This document shows positions 43,660-52,387 of a stretch of DNA of 64,000 bases, in pieces (the first letter of the stretch is position 1; every line of letters begins with the position of its first letter). The position numbers were made by a program, and so were the translations under genes. The notes below the pieces were generated by a model. That model saw nothing but the letters and a program-made list of their open reading frames with translations. It had not been told where the DNA came from and ran no database searches. The stretch lies in the NCBI GenBank assembly GCA_016183615.1, contig JACPEG010000063.1, positions 1-64,000 on the forward strand. Direction: 5' to 3'. This stretch comes from Betaproteobacteria bacterium (GTDB taxonomy: Bacteria > Pseudomonadota > Gammaproteobacteria > Burkholderiales > UBA6910).

Positions 43660-45093
43660 ATGGATCTCGGCGCGCTCAAACAGGTTGAGGAATTTTCCTG
43701 GACGCTGCCGCTCACGGCGGGGGAGGAGCGCGCCCCGGTGCTGCTCTACGGCACCCGCGAGCTGCTCGAGACCATGGACAACAAGGTGCTCGAGCAGATC
43801 ACCAACGTGGCGCGGCTGCCGGGGCTGGTGGGCACCGCGATGACCATGCCCGACGCCCACTGGGGCTACGGCTTCCCGATCGGCGGCGTGGCCGCCTTCG
43901 ACGCGGAGGCCGGCGGCATCATTTCGGCGGGCGGGGTGGGCTTCGATATTTCCTGCGGCATCCGCTGTCTCCGTACCAACCTCGATCTCGATGCCGTGAC
44001 GCCGAAGCTGGAGCGCCTCGCCGACAACCTGTACCGGACCATTCCCGCAGGCGTGGGCGAAGAGGGCCACCTCAAGCTCTCCCCCTCGGAGCTGGACGTG
44101 GTGCTGAAGAACGGCGCCCGCTGGGCGGTGAAGCAGGGGTTCGGAACCAATGAAGATCTCGAATACGTGGAGGAGCACGGCTGCGTGCCCGGGTCCGATC
44201 CCGCCTGCGTCTCCGACCTGGCGAAAAAGCGCCAGCGGGGGGAAATGGGCACCCTGGGCTCGGGAAACCACTACCTTGAAGTGCAGGTGGTGGAACGCAT
44301 TTTCGACGAGGCCGCGGCGCGGGACTACGGGCTCAGGCTCGGCCAGATCGTGGTCTCCATCCACTGCGGCTCTCGCGGACTGGGCCACCAGGTGGGAACC
44401 GACTACCTGGTGACGCTGGCCAAGGCGGCAATAAGGCTCGGCATCCGGATTCCCGACCGGGAGCTCGCCTGCGCCCCCATCAAGTCCTCCGAAGGCCAGC
44501 AGTACATCGGCGCCATGAATGCCGCCATCAACTGCGCCCTGGCCAACCGCCAGATTCTCGCGCACCTGACGCGGGACGCCTTCTCCTGGGTGATTCCCGA
44601 GGCGCAACTGGAAACCCTGTTCGACGTATCCCACAACACCTGCAAGGTGGAGGAGCACCCGGTGAACGGCCGGCGCAAGACGGTGTATGTGCACCGCAAG
44701 GGCGCCACCCGGGCCTTCGGCCCCAACCACCCTTCGCTCCCACCCCGCTACCGGGACGCCGGCCAGCCGGTCATCATCGGCGGCAGCATGGGCACCGGCT
44801 CCTATATCCTCGCCGGCAACCCGGAATCCGAGAACCACGCCTTCGCCTCCGCCAGCCACGGCGCGGGCCGGGCCATGAGCCGAAGCCAGGCCCTGAAAAA
44901 ATGGCGCGGGCGGGAACTGATCGACGAGCTCAAGCGCCAGGGCATCCTGATCCGCACCCGCTCCCTGCGCGGCGCTGCCGAGGAAGCCCCCGGCGCCTAC
45001 AAGGACGTGGACCGGGTCGCAGAGGCCACCGAGAAGGCGGGGCTCGCGCGCCGGGTCGCGTTCCTCCGGCCCAAGGCCTGCATCAAGGGCTGA
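43660..45093 (+). CDS. rtcB: RtcB, RNA-splicing ligase
   Basis: GTP- and Mn-dependent ligase that joins 2',3'-cyclic phosphate or 3'-phosphate RNA ends to 5'-OH ends. Manganese ligands are in PDAHWGYGFPIGG, GVGFDISCGIR, GSGNHYLEVQ, SIHCGSRGLGHQVG and FDVSHNTCKVE; the guanylylated histidine is in ASHGAGRAMSRSQA. From the ATG at 43660 the protein is 477 aa; an ATG four codons earlier overlaps archease. The pair could repair RNAs cut by toxins or stress. No RtcA or RtcR gene is adjacent. Confidence 0.95.
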   Translation: MDLGALKQVEEFSWTLPLTAGEERAPVLLYGTRELLETMDNKVLEQITNVARLPGLVGTAMTMPDAHWGYGFPIGGVAAFDAEAGGIISAGGVGFDISCGIRCLRTNLDLDAVTPKLERLADNLYRTIPAGVGEEGHLKLSPSELDVVLKNGARWAVKQGFGTNEDLEYVEEHGCVPGSDPACVSDLAKKRQRGEMGTLGSGNHYLEVQVVERIFDEAAARDYGLRLGQIVVSIHCGSRGLGHQVGTDYLVTLAKAAIRLGIRIPDRELACAPIKSSEGQQYIGAMNAAINCALANRQILAHLTRDAFSWVIPEAQLETLFDVSHNTCKVEEHPVNGRRKTVYVHRKGATRAFGPNHPSLPPRYRDAGQPVIIGGSMGTGSYILAGNPESENHAFASASHGAGRAMSRSQALKKWRGRELIDELKRQGILIRTRSLRGAAEEAPGAYKDVDRVAEATEKAGLARRVAFLRPKACIKG

Positions 45094-45158
45094 GGCCGGA
45101 AGCCGCCCCGAAAGACCATATTCGTGTCATGGGCTGGCTCTTTTTGCCGGTCTCTGCC

Positions 45159-45164
45159 TATAAT
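45159..45164 (+). promoter_or_regulatory. Perfect TATAAT box upstream of the two-fold repeat membrane protein
   Basis: TATAAT at 45159-45164 lies about 38 bases before the likely start codon, within an AT-rich patch. No good -35 box is seen at 16-19 bases, so strength and use are uncertain. Confidence 0.4.
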
Positions 45165-45202
45165 AACTTTAATAATTCCCCGTAACCGTTTGATTGGGTG
45201 AC

Positions 45203-45778
45203 GTGAACCGAAATCAGATCATCACGCTTGCCGTAGCAGCCGCGAACATTGCGCTGTTGTTCCTTTTCCCGCCCTACGACTTCGCGCCGCCGATCAAGGG
45301 CGCGATTCCGGCATTCGAAGGCTTCTATTTCGTGTTTTCGGCGCAGCCGAACCGCGTCATCAATACGGCCTTTCTGAACCTGGAAGTATTCGTCGTCCTC
45401 ATCAACGCCGCCATCGCCTTCCTGCTCCTCAGAACCAGGAGGCAGGAGCCGGGCCGGAAAAAATTCAGCGTTCAGAATGCCGTCCTGATGGCCGTCGCGG
45501 TGAACCTGGTGGTCATTCTGCTGTTTCCGCCCTTCGAGCGGGTGCAGATGGTGACCAGGGCCGCCCTGCCCTCCTTCGAGGCGTTCTACTTCGTCCTGGG
45601 CGACAATCGCGACCGCACCATCGTCACCACCATTCTTTACCTGGAAGTGCTGTTCGTCCTGTTCAACGGGGCGATGTTCTGGCTGCTGTTCAAGGAGAAG
45701 AAGCCGGAGAAAGAACTGACCCCGGAAGAAGCGCTGGCCCTGGCCCGGGAATACCAGAAAAAGGCCCCCGGGAAATAG
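45203..45778 (+). CDS. Small membrane protein with an internal two-fold repeat, unknown function
   Basis: About 191 aa from the GTG at 45203 (a TTG three codons earlier is also open). The two halves are clear repeats: each has a hydrophobic helix, an FPP(Y/F) turn (LLFLFPPYDF; ILLFPPFERV), an AxPxFExFYFV segment (AIPAFEGFYFVFS; ALPSFEAFYFVLG) and a second helix (NLEVFVVLINAA; YLEVLFVLFNGA). Four helices in total, with a charged tail (EKKPEKELTPEEALALA). I do not recognise a family. Confidence 0.7.
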   Translation: MNRNQIITLAVAAANIALLFLFPPYDFAPPIKGAIPAFEGFYFVFSAQPNRVINTAFLNLEVFVVLINAAIAFLLLRTRRQEPGRKKFSVQNAVLMAVAVNLVVILLFPPFERVQMVTRAALPSFEAFYFVLGDNRDRTIVTTILYLEVLFVLFNGAMFWLLFKEKKPEKELTPEEALALAREYQKKAPGK

Positions 45779-45884
45779 GGAGACGGAGGGCCTGTGACCG
45801 GTTCTAGGCGGGATGGGAAACGGGTAAGATACCCTCCAACCGGCCGACCGAACCGCGACTGTTCATGCCGACAGGGAGCAATTC

Positions 45885-46244
45885 ATGAAGAACAAGTACC
45901 GAGTCGAGGATCTGCCCAACGCCTACATCGACTATTTCGTCGCCCAGGCGGAGGGCATCGCCTTTGGCCAGACCGGCGACGACGGCGCCTACCGGCTGGG
46001 CGAGGACAACAAGATCTACCGAAATACGGAAAGCGGCCGGATGTTCACCTATTCACCCACTTTCGACTGGCGGCTGGCGGGTCCCATCATCGAGAAGAAC
46101 GGCATCTCGGTGCGCAAGATCGCGGGCGGCTGGGAGGCCAATCACAACGGCGGGGCCGTGGCCACCGGTCCGACCCTGCTGGTCGCCGCCATGCGCACCC
46201 GGGCCATCATGGCCTACGGGCGCGAGATGGAGCTGGACGAGTAG
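45885..46244 (+). CDS. DUF2591-like small protein
   Basis: 119-aa soluble protein. PTFDWRLAGPIIEKNGISV, the lone W in GGWEAN and the ending GPTLLVAAMRTRAIMAYG match the DUF2591 family, known mostly from phages and from small chromosomal genes of unknown function. A purine-rich ribosome-binding site (AGGGAG) precedes the ATG. No other phage gene is near, so it is probably a resident gene here. Confidence 0.7.
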   Translation: MKNKYRVEDLPNAYIDYFVAQAEGIAFGQTGDDGAYRLGEDNKIYRNTESGRMFTYSPTFDWRLAGPIIEKNGISVRKIAGGWEANHNGGAVATGPTLLVAAMRTRAIMAYGREMELDE

Positions 46245-46252
46245 CTCCATTC

Positions 46253-46326
46253 GTTGGGCTTCACCTTGTGAAGCCCAACCTACCCCGCGGCCCCCGTAGG
46301 TTGGGCTCGACCCCGTCGAGCCCAAC
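46253..46326. repeat. Palindromic repeats between convergent genes
   Basis: Two TTGGGCT-family palindromes (TTGGGCTTCAC... and TTGGGCTCGAC...) lie between the convergent DUF2591-like and GalT-like genes. They may end both transcripts, and they belong to the family seen at 36684 and 42280. Confidence 0.75.
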
Positions 46327-46338
46327 AACCACCGCAAC

Positions 46339-47391
46339 CTACCCGTTGTCCCAGGCCCGCTTCAATCGCTCCGCGGTCTCCTCCGGATACACCATCGCGA
46401 ACCGCTCCTCCAGCAGAAGCTGCAGGTACGCCACGTCGCACACGTGGAGCTTGGGGTTGAGGTAGAAGCGCGGCACCAGGCGGGCATTCAGCCAGTGGCG
46501 TTCCGGCGCCGAGCCGCAGGCGTCGGGGAAGAAGGTCAGGTTGAAGCTCCACAGCCCCAACCCCGCGAAATAGCGGAACATCCGGTTCAGTCCCGTGGCG
46601 AAATCCGCGATGTCGGCTTCCGACAAGTCGAGCAGCGTGGCCTTGCCGGGGAACACCGCGCAGCAGTCGCCGAGAATTCCCGTGGGCGTGAACGGCGTGT
46701 ACCACGCCACGCCGCCGGACTCCCCGATCCAGCGCCTCCCTTCCCGCTTCTCCGCGGCCAGCAGGTCGCTCAGGTAGTTCCGCCGGGTCCTTTCGCGGTA
46801 GGCCTTCTCGGCCTCCAGCTCCCGCAGCGGTCCGTTTCCCGGATTCTTCGTTACCACCACCTGCATGTGAGGATGCACCTGGGAGGCACCGGCCGGAGGC
46901 ATGTAGTTCCAGGTGAGCAGCCCGTACAGATCGGAACCGTTGGCGGAGGCCTTCGCCGCCCGCCCGATGAAATCGCGGCCCAGCGCGACGCCGTTCTCGA
47001 TCACGCTCTGCGGGATTTTGTCGAGGGCGTGGAAATGATCCCGCGAAATCACCGCCACCGCGGAGACGTCGTCGTAGGGAAAGAGGTTGGGAAACAGCAG
47101 CGCATCGCCCCGGGCCAGCCGCCCGCCGGGAACCATCTCGTCGGGAAAGCGCGGCGTCACCTTGTGCAGCGCCTCCGGGCAGAAGGGACAATGGGCCACC
47201 GTCGCGTTGACCATGTCCTGGAGGTCGGCGGGCGGCACCGTGCTGAAGGCGAAATGGCAGATGCGCGCTGAGCGCCCGGTGAGCGGATCGTAGCGCACCT
47301 CGCTTTCGATCTCGGTCAGGTCGAAGTTCTTGTGGGGGTGATGAATGCGGGCGAGCTTGCGCTCGATGCGAAATTCGATGGGCTGAGTCAA
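46339..47391 (-). CDS. GalT/HIT-family nucleotidyltransferase-like protein
   Basis: 350-aa protein of the galactose-1-phosphate uridylyltransferase branch of the HIT superfamily. The catalytic segment is QVHPHMQVVV (HPHxQ, like HPHGQ of GalT), and VAHCPFCPEAL resembles the zinc-binding CxxC. The C-terminal half holds WSFNLTFFPDACG. The substrate is unknown. Unexpectedly it is the last gene of the acyl-CoA mutase operon, overlapping the PaaI-type thioesterase gene by 4 bp, so a sugar-nucleotide role is not supported by context. Confidence 0.75.
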   Translation of the reverse strand: MTQPIEFRIERKLARIHHPHKNFDLTEIESEVRYDPLTGRSARICHFAFSTVPPADLQDMVNATVAHCPFCPEALHKVTPRFPDEMVPGGRLARGDALLFPNLFPYDDVSAVAVISRDHFHALDKIPQSVIENGVALGRDFIGRAAKASANGSDLYGLLTWNYMPPAGASQVHPHMQVVVTKNPGNGPLRELEAEKAYRERTRRNYLSDLLAAEKREGRRWIGESGGVAWYTPFTPTGILGDCCAVFPGKATLLDLSEADIADFATGLNRMFRYFAGLGLWSFNLTFFPDACGSAPERHWLNARLVPRFYLNPKLHVCDVAYLQLLLEERFAMVYPEETAERLKRAWDNG

Positions 47392-47834
47392 CGGGGTCCT
47401 CCCTGCTCGTCTATGGTCCTGCTGCTGATGTAAACCGTACCCGTGAATGCGGCCACGAGCGCCCCGTCCTCCCGCGTCACCTCCACCCGGTAGATGCCGA
47501 GGCGCCGGGTCCGGGAAATTTCCTTCGCGCTTGCGGTGAGAACATCGCCCTCCCGCACCGCCACCGAAAAGGTCATGTGGGTGTCGATGCCTACCGCCAA
47601 CGCGCCGTGGGAATTGCTGGCGAGGCCGAAGGCGGTGTCCGCCAGCGAAAACAGCACGCCGCCGTGGCAGCTGCCGCCGAAGTTGAGGTGCTTGTGGGCC
47701 ACGGTGAAGGCCACCCTGGCGTGACCGAAACCCGCCTCCACCAGCCGGATTCCCAGCGTCTTGATAAAGGGGTCCCGGCTCGCGATGTATTCCACGCGCT
47801 CCCGCGCTTCCGCTTCCCCGCGATGCTCAGTCAT
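47388..47834 (-). CDS. PaaI-family hotdog acyl-CoA thioesterase
   Basis: 148-aa hotdog-fold thioesterase: HLNFGGSCHGGVLFSLADTA is the PaaI signature, with the conserved HGG and the catalytic aspartate in ADTAFG, and VREGDVLTASAKEI follows. It should hydrolyse acyl-CoA, perhaps to relieve CoA trapping. It overlaps meaB by 8 bp upstream and the GalT-like gene by 4 bp downstream. Confidence 0.88.
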   Translation of the reverse strand: MTEHRGEAEARERVEYIASRDPFIKTLGIRLVEAGFGHARVAFTVAHKHLNFGGSCHGGVLFSLADTAFGLASNSHGALAVGIDTHMTFSVAVREGDVLTASAKEISRTRRLGIYRVEVTREDGALVAAFTGTVYISSRTIDEQGGPR

Positions 47835-48780
47835 GGCGTATTCCCAGGACTTCCAGCGCGCGAAGCGCCGCTTCGCGGTAGTCCACTTCGCCGCGCCTCA
47901 AGGTCTCGGCAAGGGCGTTCAGCTCGGGATTGTCACGGCTGACGATGCGCGAGCGCACCTCGTCGGCCGCCAGGTTGGCCACCACGCGCCTGAGCCGCTC
48001 CACCACGCCATGGCGCGGATCGGCGCCGGTCTGCCCGTGGGCTTCCACCGCATCCGCCAGCTCCTTCACGCCGGCACCGGTGGTGGCGACGGTGCGGATC
48101 ACCGGCGGCACCCACGCCGCGCGGGCCCGCAGCGACAGCATGGCGAGAAGTTCCCGTTCGGCGCGCTCCGCCAGCGGCGTATCGCTCTTGTTGACGGCGA
48201 AGATGTCGGCGATCTCCAGGATACCGGCCTTGATGGCCTGCACGTCGTCGCCCAGTCCCGGCGGGCACACCACGATGCGGGTGTGGGCGATGTCCGCCAC
48301 CTCCACTTCCGACTGCCCGGCGCCCACGGTTTCCACGATCACGACGTCGAAACCGGCGGCGTCCAGCACGTCCACCGCCCGCGCCGCGGAACGCGACAGC
48401 CCGCCCAGGTGGCCACGGGAAGCGAGGGAACGGATGAACACGCCGTCGTCGGTCCCGTGGTCGATCATGCGGATCCGGTCCCCGAGTATGGCGCCGCCGC
48501 TGATGGGACTCGACGGATCCACGGCGATCACGCCGACGCGCCGACCGCGGCGGCGGAACTCGCCGATCAGCACGTTGACCAGGGTGGACTTGCCGGCCCC
48601 GGGCGGGCCGGTGACGCCGATCACCCGCGCATGGCCGAGCCGCGAGTGCAGCGCCTTCAACAACGCGGCGCCCTCCGCCGATTCGCACTCCACCGCGGTG
48701 ATGGCCTTGGCGATGGCGCGGCGGTCCGCGTTCACGACCGCGGCCGCCATGGCGGCGATGGGATCAGGCCTGGGCTGCAT
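47827..48780 (-). CDS. meaB: MeaB, G-protein chaperone of B12-dependent acyl-CoA mutase
   Basis: 317-aa GTPase that loads adenosylcobalamin onto its mutase and keeps it from being inactivated. P-loop [20 protein letters not shown] near residue 55, IAVDPSSPISGGAILGDRIR, VETVGAGQSEVEVAD and NKSD are all present. It sits in the same operon as the mutase subunits, which strongly supports B12 dependence. Its start overlaps the stop of the upstream thioesterase gene by 17 bp. Confidence 0.95.
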   Translation of the reverse strand: MQPRPDPIAAMAAAVVNADRRAIAKAITAVECESAEGAALLKALHSRLGHARVIGVTGPPGAGKSTLVNVLIGEFRRRGRRVGVIAVDPSSPISGGAILGDRIRMIDHGTDDGVFIRSLASRGHLGGLSRSAARAVDVLDAAGFDVVIVETVGAGQSEVEVADIAHTRIVVCPPGLGDDVQAIKAGILEIADIFAVNKSDTPLAERAERELLAMLSLRARAAWVPPVIRTVATTGAGVKELADAVEAHGQTGADPRHGVVERLRRVVANLAADEVRSRIVSRDNPELNALAETLRRGEVDYREAALRALEVLGIRHD

Positions 48781-49219
48781 GTTTCTCCACCAGGATTTTT
48801 TCCAGTGCCGCCCGCAGCGCCGGCGGCAGCGCCGTGGGACGGCTGCCCGCCCGGTCCACGTACACGTGAACGAAGTGGCCCTGGGCCGAGGCCTCGCGCT
48901 CGTCGTTGCGATAAAGCGCGATCTCGTAGCGCACGCTGCTCGCGCCGATCTTCGCCACCCGCAGCGCCGCCGTCACCCGGTCGGGGAAGGCCATCGGACT
49001 GAAGTAGTTGCACTGGGTTTCCACCACCAGCCCGATCACGGAACTGTTCTCGATATCCAGCGCCCCCTGCTCGATCAGGTACTGGTTCACGACGGTGTCG
49101 AAGTAGGAGTAATACACCACGTTGTTCACGTGGCCGTAGGCGTCGTTGTCCATCCAGCGGGTGGTGATGGGCTGGAAGTGGCGGTAATGGTCCCGCGGTT
49201 CGGGTGAATGCCTGGCCAT
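48764..49219 (-). CDS. 4HBT-family acyl-CoA thioesterase (second in operon)
   Basis: 151-aa hotdog-fold protein. TRWMDNDAYGHVNNVVYYSY carries the catalytic aspartate of 4-hydroxybenzoyl-CoA thioesterase-like enzymes, followed by VETQCNYFSPMAFPDRVTAA. The acyl substrate is unknown. It overlaps meaB and lies 3 bp after the other 4HBT-type gene. Confidence 0.88.
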   Translation of the reverse strand: MARHSPEPRDHYRHFQPITTRWMDNDAYGHVNNVVYYSYFDTVVNQYLIEQGALDIENSSVIGLVVETQCNYFSPMAFPDRVTAALRVAKIGASSVRYEIALYRNDEREASAQGHFVHVYVDRAGSRPTALPPALRAALEKILVEKHAAQA

Positions 49220-49222
49220 GGT

Positions 49223-49660
49223 TCAGCTCGCCCCTTCGTATTCGACGATCACGGATTTCGCCCGCTTCACGATGTCCTCGGGGAACGGGCAGGCCTTGCG
49301 CAGTTTCGTATCCATGTGCACCCCGGTGAGGAGGGTGACGGCGGAAATCTCGCCCGTTGCCTCGTTGCGCATTTCGTGAAAGAAGCGGATTACCTTGTCC
49401 CGGATCTCGAGGATTCCCGACTTGATGGTCACGATGTCCCCGGCGTGGAGCTCCCGCTTGTAGGTGATGCGCTGGTCCACCGCCGCCATGCCGCGGTGGT
49501 GATCCCGCAGGTACTTCGGAGTAATGCCCAGCACCGAGAACACCTGCCAGGTAGCCTCGTCGAACTTGCCGACGTACCACATCACGTTCATGTGCCCCAT
49601 GTGGTCGCAGTGCCAGGGATACACCGTGCCACGGTAGGTGATTTCCAGATTTCGTTCCAT
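49223..49660 (-). CDS. 4HBT-family acyl-CoA thioesterase (first in operon)
   Basis: 145-aa hotdog-fold protein; CDHMGHMNVMWYVGKFDEA is the active-site helix region with the conserved aspartate, and ITYKRELHAGDIVTI forms the core strand. It is clearly distinct from its neighbour, so the operon carries three different thioesterases. It lies 10 bp downstream of the mutase large subunit gene. Confidence 0.87.
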   Translation of the reverse strand: MERNLEITYRGTVYPWHCDHMGHMNVMWYVGKFDEATWQVFSVLGITPKYLRDHHRGMAAVDQRITYKRELHAGDIVTIKSGILEIRDKVIRFFHEMRNEATGEISAVTLLTGVHMDTKLRKACPFPEDIVKRAKSVIVEYEGAS

Positions 49661-49670
49661 CGCTCCCCCC

Positions 49671-51350
49671 TCAGACCATCACCAGCGGCTGGCCGAAGCC
49701 CATTTCCGCGCGCAAGGTCCGGCAGATCTCGCCATGGGTGGCGCCGGCCCCGGCCGCCTCCACCACCCGCCCGAACACGTTGTCCTTCGGATCGTGGGCC
49801 GCCGCCGCAAGCCGCGCCAGGGCGTCGTTGACCGCCTGCTGCGGACGCTCCGCCTTGTAGCGCTTGAGCCTCGCCACCTGGGAGAGCATCGCTTCCCGGG
49901 CCGGGCGTTCCAGGGCCTTCACCGGCGGCTCGTTCTCCACCCGGTAACAATTCACGCCCACCACCTTCTGCTCCCCGCTTTCCACCTTGCGCTGGAAGGC
50001 AAGCGCCGATTCGCCGATCATCTGCTGCACCAGGCCCTTTTCCACCGCGGCATACATGCCGCCCGCGGCGTCCACGGTCGCAATGACCTTCTCGATCTCC
50101 TCGTGCATCCGGTCGGTCAGCGTCTCCAGGTAGTAGGACCCGCCCAGGGGGTCGATCACGTCGGTGAGCCCCGCCTCCTCGCGCAGGATGTTCTGGGTAT
50201 TGACCGCAATGCGCGCAGCTTCCGCGGTGGGGGTGCTGAACACCTCGTCGTGGCCGTCGGTATGCAGCGACTGCAGCCCGCCGAAAATTCCCGCCATGGC
50301 CTGTACCGCCACCCGGGCGATGTTATTCAGGGGCTGCTGGCGGGTGAGGTCCACGCCGGAGGTCTGGGCGTGGAACTTGAAGCGCCAGGAGCGCGCATTC
50401 TTCGCCCCCAGCCGCTCCCGCGCGATCTTCGCCCACAGCCGGCGGCCGGCGCGGAACTTGGCGATCTCCTCGAAGAAGCTGATGGAAATGTCGAAGAAGA
50501 ACGAGAACCGCGGCAGAAACGCGTCGGGCGCCATGCCGCGGGCGATGCAGTCCTCGGCGTACTGGATGGCGGTGCACAGGGTGAAGCCCATGGCCTGGGC
50601 CGGCGTGGCCCCCGCCTGCTGCATGTGCTGACCCACCACCGACACCGGGTTCCAGCCGGGCACGTACCGATTCATGTACTCGATGTGGTCGGTGAGCACG
50701 CGCCGCGAGCCCGCGAGCGCGATGCGGAAGAACATGTGATTGGCGACGAAGTGGGAGAGGTAGTCGCTCTGGTTGGAGGTGCCGGTGATTTTCTCCCAGG
50801 GGGTGCCGCGGCGCTTCGCCACTGTCAGCAGGAAGGCAAGCAGCGTGAACGGCAGCGGGTCGTTGAGCCCGACGGAAATGCGGCCCAGGTCCACGGCTTC
50901 GAGACAGGTGGCCATGTCCTGCGCCGTGTTCACGGTGGTGCCGCAGGTGCCGAGGATGAGCGGGTCCACCTGGTCCACGTCGTAGCCCCGGTACACCGAA
51001 TTGCAGGGAATCAGGCTGATGGCGGTGGCGCCGGCGTCGAGAATTTCCCTGAGCCGCCGGTTGTAGTCTTCCGGCGTGCCCAGGCCGATCAGCTGGCGCT
51101 GGGTCCAGGCGCGGCCCCGGTGCATGGTGGGATAGATGCCGCGCGTCGCGGGAAGCTGCCCGGGAAAGCCCAGGGCGCCCGGGTAGCCGGCGCCATTCCA
51201 GTCGCGCGGGGTGTAAAGCGGCTGCACCGGGATTCCGGAGCGGTTCCTGATTTCCCGTTCGGTTCCGATTTGCGCGGCATACTGCTCCTTCCAGAGCCGC
51301 TCGGCTTCGTCGAATCCCGGCAGCGGGATCTGGGTCATGGGCTTATTCAT
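49671..51350 (-). CDS. B12-dependent acyl-CoA mutase, large (catalytic) subunit, unknown substrate
   Basis: 559 aa from the ATG at 51350; the open frame upstream is not homologous. TIM-barrel mutase with the N-terminal [14 protein letters not shown], and [40 protein letters not shown] and [16 protein letters not shown]244 of methylmalonyl-CoA mutase is kept ([11 protein letters not shown]). By eye, however, Y89 becomes L (RQLIGLG), FDLPTHRGYD becomes [11 protein letters not shown], and the carboxylate-binding R207 becomes A (FVANHMFF). Methylmalonyl-CoA is therefore unlikely. A separate small subunit carries the B12 domain, as in isobutyryl- or 2-hydroxyisobutyryl-CoA mutases. Substrate unassigned. 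Confidence 0.85.
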   Translation of the reverse strand: MNKPMTQIPLPGFDEAERLWKEQYAAQIGTEREIRNRSGIPVQPLYTPRDWNGAGYPGALGFPGQLPATRGIYPTMHRGRAWTQRQLIGLGTPEDYNRRLREILDAGATAISLIPCNSVYRGYDVDQVDPLILGTCGTTVNTAQDMATCLEAVDLGRISVGLNDPLPFTLLAFLLTVAKRRGTPWEKITGTSNQSDYLSHFVANHMFFRIALAGSRRVLTDHIEYMNRYVPGWNPVSVVGQHMQQAGATPAQAMGFTLCTAIQYAEDCIARGMAPDAFLPRFSFFFDISISFFEEIAKFRAGRRLWAKIARERLGAKNARSWRFKFHAQTSGVDLTRQQPLNNIARVAVQAMAGIFGGLQSLHTDGHDEVFSTPTAEAARIAVNTQNILREEAGLTDVIDPLGGSYYLETLTDRMHEEIEKVIATVDAAGGMYAAVEKGLVQQMIGESALAFQRKVESGEQKVVGVNCYRVENEPPVKALERPAREAMLSQVARLKRYKAERPQQAVNDALARLAAAAHDPKDNVFGRVVEAAGAGATHGEICRTLRAEMGFGQPLVMV

Positions 51351-51358
51351 GGCGCACC

Positions 51359-51784
51359 TCACGCGGCCTTGGCGCGGCGCTCGCTGGTGACGTTCCTGAT
51401 GAGGGTGGAAATTTCCTCCAGCGCGCTGCCCGGATGGAACACCCGGGCCACGCCGGCGGCGAGCAGCGCCTGCTCGTCGTCCGGAGGCACGATCCCGCCC
51501 ACGATAACCGGCATGTCGCCCAGGCCCGCATCTCTCAGCGCCTGGACCAGCTTCGGCACCAGCAGATGATCGGTGGCGAGGGAGGAGACGCCGATCACGT
51601 CCACATCCTCCTCCATGGCGAGCTTCACCACCGCGGAAATCTCCTGCCACGGCGGCGTGTAGATCACTTCCATCCCGGCATCGCGCAGATGGGCGGCCAC
51701 CACCCGGCTTCCCCGGTCGTGGCCGTCGAGCCCGATCTTGGTGATGAGCACCCGCGGCGGGCGGGCGAATTCGTTGACGGTCAT
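51359..51784 (-). CDS. Acyl-CoA mutase small subunit, B12-binding
   Basis: 141-aa Rossmann-like cobalamin-binding protein. [15 protein letters not shown] holds the DxHxxG motif whose histidine ligates cobalt. [17 protein letters not shown] and [15 protein letters not shown] match the later B12-binding segments; the usual GGH is TDH here. It lies 8 bp upstream of the large subunit and 5 bp after the TetR gene. Confidence 0.93.
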   Translation of the reverse strand: MTVNEFARPPRVLITKIGLDGHDRGSRVVAAHLRDAGMEVIYTPPWQEISAVVKLAMEEDVDVIGVSSLATDHLLVPKLVQALRDAGLGDMPVIVGGIVPPDDEQALLAAGVARVFHPGSALEEISTLIRNVTSERRAKAA

Positions 51785-51789
51785 GGCGG

Positions 51790-52377
51790 CTACTCCTCGC
51801 CCCGCAGCGATACCTGCAGCAATTTCAGGAAGCGGCGGGCGATGGTCTTCGGCGTGTCCTTGCCCTCGTGGTACCAGTTCTGGGACCAGTTGAGGGCCCC
51901 CAGCAGCATCAGGCGCAGGTAGCGCCGGTCCACGCCGGCGGGCAACGGCAGCGCGGCGATGAGATCGGTGAACAGGCGCTCATAGGCATCCCGCAGCAGC
52001 GTAAGCCGCGATCTCGCTTTGGGAACGTCCCGGGGCAGCACCCGGATCACCACCTGGGCGTAGTCATTCAGCCGCAGCAGCGCTTCCAGGTGCGCGACGC
52101 AGCCCGCTTCCAGCCGCCGCCAGGGGTCGCTCTGTCCGGCGGTCGCCACCACCACCGCGTCGGAGATCTGCCGCACCCCCTCCTCGTACACCGCCACCAG
52201 CAGGTCCTCCTTGGAGGCGAAGTGGTAGTAGAGGGAGCCGGGGAGCATCCCGACCGCGGCGGCCACATCGCGGATCGAGGCGGCGTGGTAGCCCTTCTGC
52301 CGGAACAGCCGCGCCGCCTCGTCGAGAAGCCTCGGCAGGCGGTTGTCGGAGCGCGGGGCGCGGGCAATGGATGACAT
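51790..52377 (-). CDS. TetR/AcrR-family regulator of the mutase operon
   Basis: 195-aa repressor. The N-terminal helix-turn-helix is [20 protein letters not shown] followed by [20 protein letters not shown], and a C-terminal ligand-binding domain follows. As first gene of the run of eight co-directional genes (52377 to 46339), with a perfect palindrome 10 bp ahead of its ATG, it probably represses itself and the whole operon. By analogy with other TetR regulators in acyl-CoA operons an acyl-CoA may be the inducer; that is inference. Confidence 0.92.
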   Translation of the reverse strand: MSSIARAPRSDNRLPRLLDEAARLFRQKGYHAASIRDVAAAVGMLPGSLYYHFASKEDLLVAVYEEGVRQISDAVVVATAGQSDPWRRLEAGCVAHLEALLRLNDYAQVVIRVLPRDVPKARSRLTLLRDAYERLFTDLIAALPLPAGVDRRYLRLMLLGALNWSQNWYHEGKDTPKTIARRFLKLLQVSLRGEE

Positions 52378-52387
52378 GGGTTCAAGA

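Noticed and set aside
49638-51569. Long plus-strand frame opposite the mutase genes
   Set aside because: Antisense shadow with a histidine- and arginine-rich translation; the minus-strand mutase has clear family motifs.
51351-51650. A 100-residue N-terminal extension of the mutase large subunit
   Set aside because: It overlaps the small-subunit gene in another frame and has no homology to mutases; the ATG at 51350 follows the small-subunit stop by 8 bp.
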